Shown here one piece after another: positions 1 through 5,793 of a stretch of DNA of 5,837 nt. The stretch spans positions 1 through 5,837 of the forward strand of contig DAIOGN010000166.1 in assembly GCA_036745245.1 (NCBI GenBank). Direction: 5' to 3'. The stretch comes from DAIOGN01 sp036745245. Its GTDB lineage: Bacteria; Zixibacteria; MSB-5A5; JAUVRN01. The notes under the pieces are model-generated. The model was not told where the DNA came from and ran no database searches. It saw only the letters and a program-made list of their open reading frames with translations. Every line of letters begins with the position of its first letter. The stretch's first letter is position 1. The translations under genes were made by a program, and so were the position numbers.

Positions 1-163
1 GATAACCGCGCCGCTCCAGCTCAATCGCCAACTGCCGCCACCACAGATGATTCAGCGTCGTATATGGCGGCCCACACACAAACGAATCGCCCAACACCAG
101 TATCTTCCGCCGCCCAGCGGCAGCCGGCAGCGGCTCACCTGTCCACTGCCGCAACTCACCCTC
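1..163 (-). CDS. SGNH/GDSL-type hydrolase, N-terminal fragment (partial, cut at left edge)
   Basis: Seen: reading the complement with codons at 161-163, 158-160 and so on down to 2-4 gives a stop-free, protein-like stretch. It contains KILVLGDSFVCGPP and then LWWRQLAIELERRGY, and it continues off the left edge. The G-D-S-F block lies at 80-91, with the presumed nucleophilic Ser codon at 83-85. Known: a hydrophobic strand ending in GDS near the N-terminus is block I of SGNH/GDSL esterases and lipases, and a charged helix ending in R-G-Y commonly follows. The other catalytic blocks (Gly, Asn, Asp/His) would lie outside the window. No ATG start is visible; the frame stays open to the right but loses family character past about 163. 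Its NNY codons end mostly in T (2 of 11 end in C by hand count), unlike the neighbouring genes. The plus-strand reading here is an Ala/Thr/Pro/Gln-rich string typical of an antisense shadow. Substrate unknown. Confidence 0.6.
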
Positions 164-1761
164 TTTCGCCGTCGTTTTCCGCCGATGGAACGCGCGTGGC
201 GTTCTCGGCCGCGGGGAAGGACGGCTGGGTCGACCTGTACCTGCTCGATCTCGACTCTCAGGATCCGCCCCTGCGTCTCACGCACGACGTGTATCGCGAC
301 GGCGATCCCGCCTTCCATGCCGATGGCCGTCGCCTCCTGTTCGTCTCCGATCGCGGACGGCGCGGCAAGGAGGGCGCCACCAACCTCTTCGAACTCGACC
401 TTCAATCGGGCGGGGTGCGGGCCCTCACCGACACGACGGGCAGTCATGCCAGCCCTCTGTGCCTGTCCCCCGACACGGTGCTCTTCGTGTCCGATCGGGC
501 TGGGTCCTACGATGTGTTCGCCCTGGTGGACGACACGGCGCTCTTCCGGGTGACGCGACTTTCGTCGGGAGCCTTCACGCCGAAGGTGGATGCCGAGCAC
601 GACGAACTCTACTTCGCGGCACACACGCAGTTCGGATACCGCATCTTCCGGCGGGCACTCCACGATGGCCGCTGGACGAGGGAACCTCTGGAGACGGTCG
701 CGGGAGACTGGCTGGCGTGGTCGGCCGACCGCTCGTCCGGTCGGACCACGAAGTCGGACGAGGACGTGGAAAAGTATAAGCGCAGCTTCTCCGTGGACAT
801 CGCGCAATCCGCCATCTCGTACGACGCCGTGTTCGGCACCATCGGTGGCTTCCAGATGGCGGTCTCGGATGTGCTCGGGGACGATGCCTACTACTTCCTG
901 CTGTCGAACGTGGCCAACAACTCGTCGGACTTTCTCACGAGCTTCAACGTCGCGGCCACCTATGTCAGCCAGAAACACCGGATCCACTACGGCTATGGAC
1001 TCTATCATCTGTATGACGAGGAGTTCAACTTCGCCGAGGGACTGTACCAGGAGAGGCAGGCGGGCGGGCTGCTCTTTGTCTCCTACCCCTTGTCCCGCTA
1101 TCGGCGTCTCGAACTGTCCAACTACGTGCGCTACTCCGTGCGTGACTGGCTTACGCCGCCGCATACGAGGGAGGGAGTGCTGACCACTCCCACGTTGAGT
1201 CTGGTGTACGACAACAGCCTGTGGCACTACACCGGACCCATCGAGGGCATTCGCACGAATATCTCCGCCGGGTTCACGTACAATGCCTCCACGGGCGAGG
1301 TCCTGAACCGCATCGGCTGGATCGATCTGCGGCACTACTACAGACTGGGCGCTCAGAGCGCCTGGGCGACGCGCCTCTACGCCTTTCTCTCCGGTGGAAC
1401 CGAGCCCGTTCGCCGTTACTTTGGCGGCTCCTGGGACTTTCGCGGCTACCCGCGGCAGTCGTTCTTCGTGCGGCAGATCCTCTTTGCCTCGAACGAGATT
1501 CGCTTCCCGCTCATTCAACGCCTCGACATCGACTTTCCCGTGGGCAGCCTGAACTTTTCGCGCATTCAGGGTGCGCTCTTCTTCGACGCCGGGGCTCTCT
1601 GGGATCGTGGTGTACCCACGTGGCTCGGCAGCTACGGCTTCGGCTGGCGAGTGGCCCTGGGCGGGCTCATGGTGCTGCGTTTCGATCTGGCTCAGATCAC
1701 CAACTTCCAGACCCAACCCTCCGGCGTGAATTTCGAGTTCTTCTTTGGCTGGAACTTCTAA
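64..1761 (+). CDS. TolB-like propeller / Omp85 (surface antigen D15) outer-membrane barrel protein, 5' truncated
   Basis: Seen: four TolB/WD40-type repeats of the form S-P-S-F-S-A-D-G-T-R-V-A-F-S lie near 163-200, 295-354, 442-498 and 568-624. A short Ser/Lys/Asp-rich linker (about 727-780) follows. The rest, to 1761, is a beta-barrel-like region rich in alternating aromatic strands. It contains G-G-S-W-D-F-R-G-Y (about 1423-1449), resembling the conserved R-G-F/Y of Omp85 loop 6, then A-L-F-F-D-A-G-A-L-W, and it ends in an aromatic beta-signal (F-F-F-G-W-N-F). Known: Omp85 proteins insert or translocate proteins or lipids at the outer membrane, and family members with an N-terminal TolB-like propeller occur in several phyla. 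The first in-frame ATG is at 64, but the frame is open to base 1 and real family character starts only near 160. Residues before that are probably an artefact of the junction. No signal peptide and fewer than six full blades are present, so the N-terminus is missing. The stop overlaps the possible start of the lipoprotein gene. Cargo or partner unknown. Confidence 0.85.
   Translation: MAAHTQTNRPTPVSSAAQRQPAAAHLSTAATHPLSPSFSADGTRVAFSAAGKDGWVDLYLLDLDSQDPPLRLTHDVYRDGDPAFHADGRRLLFVSDRGRRGKEGATNLFELDLQSGGVRALTDTTGSHASPLCLSPDTVLFVSDRAGSYDVFALVDDTALFRVTRLSSGAFTPKVDAEHDELYFAAHTQFGYRIFRRALHDGRWTREPLETVAGDWLAWSADRSSGRTTKSDEDVEKYKRSFSVDIAQSAISYDAVFGTIGGFQMAVSDVLGDDAYYFLLSNVANNSSDFLTSFNVAATYVSQKHRIHYGYGLYHLYDEEFNFAEGLYQERQAGGLLFVSYPLSRYRRLELSNYVRYSVRDWLTPPHTREGVLTTPTLSLVYDNSLWHYTGPIEGIRTNISAGFTYNASTGEVLNRIGWIDLRHYYRLGAQSAWATRLYAFLSGGTEPVRRYFGGSWDFRGYPRQSFFVRQILFASNEIRFPLIQRLDIDFPVGSLNFSRIQGALFFDAGALWDRGVPTWLGSYGFGWRVALGGLMVLRFDLAQITNFQTQPSGVNFEFFFGWNF
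150..170. other. Probable junction between unrelated sequences
   Basis: To the left, coding sense is on the minus strand (SGNH-like). To the right, it is on the plus strand, starting directly inside a TolB-type repeat (L-S-P-S-F-S-A-D-G from about 163). No intergenic sequence, start, stop or transposon end separates the two, and codon preference changes at the same place. An assembly chimera or a recombination breakpoint would look like this. The exact base cannot be fixed from the sequence. Confidence 0.55.
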
Positions 1762-2722
1762 CTCTTTGCTGAGGGTGGTGTTGGGCATGGCGGTGGCCTT
1801 CCTGTCAGCCTGTGCCTCAGGCTGGCAGGGACCCAGGCCGCCGGTTGCGCCCGCGCCGTCCGGTCCCACGGATGTGGCGTTCATTTCCGGGCTGCCGGTT
1901 CACAGTCAATGGTCGTACAGGGGGAGCGCATTCCTGGCGGACGCACCCACGCCGATCGGCCGCTTCCTGGCCGTGGCCGACCGCAAGGGCCGGGTGCGGT
2001 TTCTCGATCCCAACACGGGGAAGAGCAAGGCCGAGCTGAAGGGCAAGGGCGGGATCTGCAGACCACTGGTCTGGGACAGCGAACGGCTTTATGTCGTGTC
2101 GCAGCACGCGGGGAAGACCTTGCAGTGTTTCGACCTCGAGCGCGGCAAGCCAGCGTGGCACAGGAAGTACAGGCAGCCTCCGGAAGCGCCGATAAGATCA
2201 GGGGCGGAACTGTGGTTGCCGGTTGCAGCCCTGGAGGCCTCAGGCCGCACACTGTGGACGGTCGAGTTGGATGTTTCGTGCTCCGAACGACCGGCGGCCG
2301 CGGGAGATTCACTGTGCGTGGTGACCACGAGTGGAACGGTCTTCTGTCTTGCGGCCGATGGAGAAGTGGCCTGGCAGAGGACGCTCGACTCCACGGCGCT
2401 CTTCGAGCCAACCGTGGGGCCAACCGAAATTTGCGTGGGAGCCTCGTCCGGAAACGTGTGGATGCTGAATCGTCAGGATGGCTCGGTGCAGTGGCAGCGG
2501 ACCCTGGGAGCGCCCCTCTCGGGACGACCGCTTTTGCATGAAGACTGGGTGGCCGCAGCGCTTCGAGATGGACGGATGGAACTGCTGGATCGCACGAACG
2601 GTGTCACTCTGGACACGGTGGCCTACGAGTCGATCCTGCCCTTTGCTCCCGTGTGGGCGTTCGGCAGGCTGTTCGTGGTAGACAGCGAACGCAAACTTCA
2701 CGCGCTGGGGACCGCTCCGTGA
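1745..2722 (+). CDS. BamB-like / PQQ-type beta-propeller lipoprotein
   Basis: Seen: an N-terminal signal peptide with a lipobox, F-L-S-A-C, whose Cys codon is at 1811-1813. A Pro/Ala-rich tether follows, then repeated propeller motifs of the type F-L-D-P-N-T-G-K, C-F-D-L-E-R-G-K-P-A-W, V-F-C-L-A-A-D-G-E-V-A-W-Q-R and W-M-L-N-R-Q-D-G-S-V-Q-W-Q-R to the C-terminus. Known: these G-x-V...L-D-x-x-T-G-x-x-x-W repeats are typical of PQQ-dehydrogenase-like propellers, including BamB, the scaffold lipoprotein of the outer-membrane barrel assembly complex. Residue +2 is Ala, which by the E. coli Lol rule would send it to the outer membrane. Start: TTG 1745 is the longest option and overlaps the preceding stop. 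TTG 1766 gives a better lipoprotein leader (M-L-R-V-V-L-G-M-A-V-A-F-L-S-A-C). ATG 1787 leaves too short a leader. No start has a strong Shine-Dalgarno. Inferred: it works at the envelope, perhaps with the upstream barrel protein. It could be another PQQ-like lipoprotein and not a true BamB. Confidence 0.82.
   Translation: MAGTSNSLLRVVLGMAVAFLSACASGWQGPRPPVAPAPSGPTDVAFISGLPVHSQWSYRGSAFLADAPTPIGRFLAVADRKGRVRFLDPNTGKSKAELKGKGGICRPLVWDSERLYVVSQHAGKTLQCFDLERGKPAWHRKYRQPPEAPIRSGAELWLPVAALEASGRTLWTVELDVSCSERPAAAGDSLCVVTTSGTVFCLAADGEVAWQRTLDSTALFEPTVGPTEICVGASSGNVWMLNRQDGSVQWQRTLGAPLSGRPLLHEDWVAAALRDGRMELLDRTNGVTLDTVAYESILPFAPVWAFGRLFVVDSERKLHALGTAP
2707..2711 (+). promoter_or_regulatory. Ribosome binding site for the HEAT-repeat gene
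   Basis: GGGGA lies 7 nt before GTG 2719, inside the end of the lipoprotein gene. It supports GTG 2719 over the longer GTG 2653 start. Confidence 0.55.
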
Positions 2723-4941
2723 TCGAATCCTCCTCCCTGCTTCTCGTCAATGACCACGATCTGAAGACGGACCTGGCCGAATTCGGCGAGTCCATCACGC
2801 GTGAACTGTATCTGGCGTCCCGCAAGCTGGAAGGCTCCGAGGTTGAATTCGCTGCGGCGTTGCGGATCATCGATCGGCCGCTCGCGCAACTTCGCAAGTG
2901 GTTCCGTCTGCTGCGTGTGGCCGACCTCGAGTGCACGGACACGGGCCTGCGCTTCGGTGGCATCGATCTGGCCGGGAACACGTTCACGTCTGCCCTGGGA
3001 CGGTTGCTCCGGGAGCGGGGCGTGAAGCATGTGGTGTTCGTGCCGCCGGTGGCGCCTCCGGAGCTGCACGCATTCCTGCGCGCTCTGACTCAGCCGGCCC
3101 ATGAGGCTCCCCTCGCGCAGAAGCTGGCAGCCCGGGGAGTGCGGTGCCTGCACATCAATAACGCCGAGTGGCAGTCGCGGCTCTCGGCCCGCCCCGTTCC
3201 GGCCGTGGACGACCACGGGCACGCCCTGATCGAAGATTACGTGACGGATCACTGGGCACACCAGCCCGATCTGGTCTGTGCCGCGGCAGCTGGCGGACTT
3301 CCACCGGCGGAGCGCCTCACCTGGCGCTGGCACTGCTATGCCACGCCGCAGGTGCTGGAAGCCGTTCTGGCCGGACGATTCGGTGAATTGCCTTCTCAGG
3401 CCATTCTGGAACATGCGCGTGCTCAACTCGAAGGCACGGACCGCGGGGGAGACTCCGCGCCCAGCCGTCCATCCGCCGCTTACTGGCAGGGTCTTCTGGC
3501 CGCCGTGTCCCGGCATCCGTACGGCTACGAACTCACGTGCGCGCTGAGAGAGCTTCTTCAGAAAGAGGGCCTCCCTCTCGACGTGAACACGCTTCTCGAT
3601 TCACAGGTGCGTACGCGCTTCGAAGCCACGGAAGTGGTGGATGAACTGACGGCGCGCGTCTTCTCGACGGCCTGCACGGTGGATGATCTCAAGTCATGGG
3701 GCGCCGCGTTCGCGCGATTGCTCAAGTCGGGCTCGTCCCAGCAGACGGCGACGTTTCTCGAAGCCCTGCTCCTGCATCTCAAGCGGGATGATCGCGAGGC
3801 GCGACGCAAGGCGCACTATCTTCTGGGACGTGCACTGGGTGCGGCGGCCGCCACCGACGACACCTCGATCATCCGCTGGCTGGCCGAGCGGATCACAGCC
3901 GATCTGGCCGCGGGCGAAGAGACCTACGAATGTTCCGATCTGTTGGCCGGCGCGGGGGACCTGCTTGCAGGGGCGGGGCAATGGGACGCCCTGTCTCTTC
4001 TGGCGACCCGGTTGCGCTCCCTGGAGAGCGGCACGCTCCATCCCGGACGCGACCGCGTGTGTCAGGTCGTGCTCGAGCGGTGGCGCCGGGAGCGATGGAT
4101 CGCGAACCTGTTCCGGGCGGCCACCGAAGAGCAGGGAGGTCCGTCTGCCGTGGCGCTGCTTTCGGCCCTCGGCGGCCGCGATGTGGCGCTTCGGGCATCG
4201 TCCCTCATTACACACTCGCAGCGACGCGTTCGTTTGTCGATGCTCGAACTACTGAGCGGCCTGGGGGACGAGGCCGTCTCCATTTGCGAAGATCTGCTCG
4301 CGCCTCCCGAGCTCTGGACACAGCGTTCCGGGCCGGGCATCCTGGCGGACGTTGCCTGGTACACCATTCGCAATGCCTTCCATATCCTGGGTCGCGTGGG
4401 GCAGGAACGGGTCCTTCCGGTTCTGCGGCGTCACATGGGCGATCCCGACAGCCGGGTCCGCCTGGAGATCATCCGCGCACTCGAGCGCATGGGAACCCAG
4501 GATGCCCGATCCCTCTTGGTGAGTTTTGCGGAGGACAGAGCGCTCGACGTGAGAAAAGCGGCCGTCACCGCGCTGGGCACCGTGGGGGGCGATCATGAAG
4601 TCTTCGTCGTCTCCGAGCTGTTGCGCTCCGATCCGGAGCTGGCTGAATGCGCGATTCTTGCCATGGGGCACATCGGGGGACGCGCAGCCAAGGATCTTCT
4701 GTTCAGGTTGATCGACGGGGATGCGACGGCCTTCGGGCCCGCGCTGGCAGGACGGCAGGAGGCTCTGCGCGAAGCGGCGCTGCGTGCCCTGGTTCAGAAT
4801 CCCGACTCTGAAATCGTTGCGAAAATCGAGACGTACTGCCGGGAGCACAACCGTACGTTCCGCATTCCGCTCGTTACCGATCCGGGAAGCGAGCCCGGCC
4901 GTCAGCGATTCGACAAGAGCCGGACCGTGCTTCCGTCCTGA
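2719..4941 (+). CDS. HEAT-repeat protein of unknown function
   Basis: Seen: 740 residues with no signal peptide or membrane segment. Residues 1 to about 125 include an R-G-V-K-H-V-V-F-V...P-P-E-L-H-A-F-L-R-A-L segment (about 100-123). I recall that pattern from the N-terminal regions of bacterial HEAT-repeat proteins. The middle part (about 130-520) is mostly helical and Ala/Leu/Arg-rich and holds a small tandem duplication, D-L-L-A-G-A-G twice (407-420). Residues about 530-715 carry PBS-lyase/HEAT-like repeats, e.g. V-L-P-V-L-R-R-H-M-G-D-P-D-S-R-V-R-L-E (from 565), then D-V-R-K-A-A-V-T-A-L-G. A polar tail ends the protein. Known: HEAT repeats form solenoids that bind proteins; no catalytic motif is visible. 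Start: GTG 2719 overlaps the previous stop as GTGA, which suggests translational coupling. The longer frame from 2653 would overlap the lipoprotein gene by about 70 nt and is not needed. Inferred: a cytoplasmic scaffold co-expressed with the two envelope proteins. Its partner is unknown. Confidence 0.85.
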   Translation: MIESSSLLLVNDHDLKTDLAEFGESITRELYLASRKLEGSEVEFAAALRIIDRPLAQLRKWFRLLRVADLECTDTGLRFGGIDLAGNTFTSALGRLLRERGVKHVVFVPPVAPPELHAFLRALTQPAHEAPLAQKLAARGVRCLHINNAEWQSRLSARPVPAVDDHGHALIEDYVTDHWAHQPDLVCAAAAGGLPPAERLTWRWHCYATPQVLEAVLAGRFGELPSQAILEHARAQLEGTDRGGDSAPSRPSAAYWQGLLAAVSRHPYGYELTCALRELLQKEGLPLDVNTLLDSQVRTRFEATEVVDELTARVFSTACTVDDLKSWGAAFARLLKSGSSQQTATFLEALLLHLKRDDREARRKAHYLLGRALGAAAATDDTSIIRWLAERITADLAAGEETYECSDLLAGAGDLLAGAGQWDALSLLATRLRSLESGTLHPGRDRVCQVVLERWRRERWIANLFRAATEEQGGPSAVALLSALGGRDVALRASSLITHSQRRVRLSMLELLSGLGDEAVSICEDLLAPPELWTQRSGPGILADVAWYTIRNAFHILGRVGQERVLPVLRRHMGDPDSRVRLEIIRALERMGTQDARSLLVSFAEDRALDVRKAAVTALGTVGGDHEVFVVSELLRSDPELAECAILAMGHIGGRAAKDLLFRLIDGDATAFGPALAGRQEALREAALRALVQNPDSEIVAKIETYCREHNRTFRIPLVTDPGSEPGRQRFDKSRTVLPS

Positions 4942-5048
4942 CCCACGCGTTCGCCTGATTGCATTCACGCTTCGCCCGGCCCCGGGAGATCTTCCGCAGG
5001 GGCACACACCCTTCGCTCCGCTTGAATTCCCTCTGCATGTGCGCAGAC

Positions 5049-5073
5049 CCCGTGCCATTCTGGCAGGAACGGG
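5049..5073. repeat. Imperfect inverted repeat (hairpin)
   Basis: CCCGT GCCA-TTC-TGGC AGGA ACGGG: an inner 4-bp stem with a 3-nt loop (extended to TGCCA/TGGCA if T5053 pairs with A5065), plus an outer 5-bp stem, offset by a bulge of about 4 nt on the right. No T-run follows, so it is not a classic intrinsic terminator. It could be a regulator site or a weak 3' end for the HEAT operon; a chance structure in GC-rich DNA is also possible. Confidence 0.3.
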
Positions 5074-5173
5074 CTGCCGAAGCGGCTCATCGCATGCCAA
5101 TTCGACAGGCGCACGCACCCCTCAGAAATACTCCGTGGGCCGCAACTGCTTGAGAGAGCGGCAGAAGCGCGCG

Positions 5174-5190
5174 TTGGCACGGCGCTTGAA
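5174..5190 (+). promoter_or_regulatory. Candidate hsp20 promoter: sigma-54-like -24/-12, overlapping a sigma-32-like -35
   Basis: Seen: TTGGCACG-gcgc-TTGAA. It matches the sigma-54 consensus (TTGGCACG-N4-TTGCW) in the whole -24 block and in spacing, but has TTGA in place of TTGC at -12. The same bases give CTTGAA (5185-5190), the core of a sigma-32 -35 element; 14 nt later comes CAGCATGA (5202-5209... aligned loosely), only a weak match to the CCCCATNT -10. Either reading puts transcription start near 5200, giving a leader of about 50 nt before ATG 5251. Which sigma factor acts cannot be settled by eye. Confidence 0.4.
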
Positions 5191-5235
5191 TAGGATGGGC
5201 TCAGCATGAACAACTCAACCACAAGGACACAATGC

Positions 5236-5244
5236 AAGGAGAGG
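5236..5244 (+). promoter_or_regulatory. Strong Shine-Dalgarno for hsp20
   Basis: AAGGAGAGG with the AGGAG core at 5237-5241 leaves 9 nt before ATG 5251, the ideal spacing. ATG 5245 would leave only 3 nt. This site decides the start of the hsp20 gene. Confidence 0.75.
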
Positions 5245-5250
5245 ATGAAT

Positions 5251-5691
5251 ATGACACTCGTAAAGTACTCACCCATGCGTGAGCTGTTTCGAACGCAGAA
5301 TCGCCTGGATCAGCTCGTGGATTCGTTTTTCGGCGACCCCTTGAGGTCGGGCTTCGAGCCTTCCGGCTGGGCCCCTCAGGTGGACGTGGAAGAAACCCCG
5401 GAAGCCTTCGTGTTTCGGGCAGATCTTCCCGGGCTGAACAAGAAGGACATCACAATCTCTGTGGAAAACAACCGGCTCACGATCCGGGGCGAGCGGAAAG
5501 GCCTCGTCGACGAAAAGACCTCGCGGGTCCATCGCGTCGAACGCCTGGTTGGATCGTTTTCCCGCAGCTTCCAGCTGCCGGCCACGGTGCTTTCAGAGCG
5601 CGTGGAGGCCTCGTACCGGGACGGCGTTCTGGAAGTCACGGTTCCCAAGGCGGACGAAGTCAAGCCGCGGGAGATTGAGATCCGAAGCTAA
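5251..5691 (+). CDS. Small heat-shock protein, Hsp20/alpha-crystallin family
   Basis: Seen: 146 residues from ATG 5251, a usual length for bacterial Hsp20. The N-terminal arm (1-40, starting M-T-L-V-K-Y-S-P-M-R-E-L-F) is typical of the class. The alpha-crystallin domain runs from about 41 to 134 with D-V-E-E-T-P-E-A-F-V-F-R-A-D-L-P-G (45-61), V-E-N-N-R-L-T-I-R-G-E-R (71-82) and the signature Y-R-D-G-V-L-E-V-T-V-P-K (122-133). The C-terminal tail has the I-x-I anchor (I142-E-I144). Known: Hsp20 oligomers are ATP-independent cytoplasmic holdases that bind unfolding proteins and pass them to DnaK/ClpB; the I-x-I motif docks onto neighbouring subunits. ATG 5206 and ATG 5245 are in frame upstream but have poor ribosome-site spacing, and 5206 lies at about the predicted transcription start. 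The neighbour downstream is dnaK, after a terminator, which fits a heat-shock role. I give no hsp20/ibp symbol because paralog assignment is uncertain. Confidence 0.96.
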   Translation: MTLVKYSPMRELFRTQNRLDQLVDSFFGDPLRSGFEPSGWAPQVDVEETPEAFVFRADLPGLNKKDITISVENNRLTIRGERKGLVDEKTSRVHRVERLVGSFSRSFQLPATVLSERVEASYRDGVLEVTVPKADEVKPREIEIRS

Positions 5692-5718
5692 AGCGTCCTC
5701 GCGCATCTCGGGGTGGGA

Positions 5719-5750
5719 GGGGCGGGGAGGTTCACCCGCCCCTTTTGTTG
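5719..5750 (+). terminator. Intrinsic (rho-independent) terminator after hsp20
   Basis: A perfect 8-bp stem, GGGGCGGG (5719-5726) with CCCGCCCC (5735-5742), closes an 8-nt loop and is followed at once by TTTTGTTG. It starts 27 nt after the hsp20 stop. It should end most hsp20 transcripts before dnaK. Confidence 0.88.
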
Positions 5751-5761
5751 AAGAACAGTCG

Positions 5762-5775
5762 CGACCTGCGGGTCG
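5762..5775. repeat. Short inverted repeat in the dnaK leader
   Basis: CGACC-TGCG-GGTCG forms a 5-bp stem with a 4-nt loop just before the dnaK Shine-Dalgarno. It could be a leader hairpin or a small operator. It is short enough to be chance. Confidence 0.3.
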
Positions 5776-5776
5776 G

Positions 5777-5783
5777 AAGGGGG
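5777..5783 (+). promoter_or_regulatory. Shine-Dalgarno for dnaK
   Basis: AAGGGGG ends 10 nt before ATG 5794, a good match to AAGGAGG. It is the only plausible ribosome site for the start. Confidence 0.6.
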
Positions 5784-5793
5784 ACAAGACGTC

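Larger units (their letters stand above)
4942..5205. other. Intergenic region before hsp20
   Basis: This is 264 bp between the HEAT gene and the hsp20 leader. The small frames here (e.g. from 4959) read as shadows without domain character. It holds an imperfect hairpin (5049-5073) and a promoter candidate (5174-5190). I see no clear intrinsic terminator with a T-run after the HEAT gene, no CIRCE element (TTAGCACTC inverted repeat) and no RNA gene. Confidence 0.6.

Noticed and set aside
52..1884. Long (610-residue) minus-strand open frame antisense to the Omp85 gene
   Set aside because: It lacks any recognisable domain, is rich in Arg/Val/Gly/Glu as expected from the complement of a GC-rich gene, and lies fully opposite a well-supported plus-strand barrel gene. 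The real minus-strand signal at 1-163 is in a different frame.
2653..2718. Upstream GTG start for the HEAT-repeat protein
   Set aside because: It would overlap the lipoprotein gene by about 70 nt and add a basic, undistinguished leader. GTG 2719 has a spaced Shine-Dalgarno and a GTGA coupling overlap.
4721..5209. Plus-strand frame overlapping the HEAT gene end and the intergenic region
   Set aside because: Arg/Pro/Ser-rich shadow of the HEAT gene in another frame with no domain character. The piece beyond 4941 shows no family motif.
5206..5250. Earlier ATG starts (5206, 5245) for Hsp20
   Set aside because: The strong AAGGAGAGG site is ideally spaced only for ATG 5251, and the resulting M-T-L-V-K-Y start is typical of the family. 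ATG 5206 lies at about the predicted transcription start.
4942..5250. Search for CIRCE/HrcA operator before hsp20
   Set aside because: No TTAGCACTC-N9-GAGTGCTAA-like inverted repeat is present.
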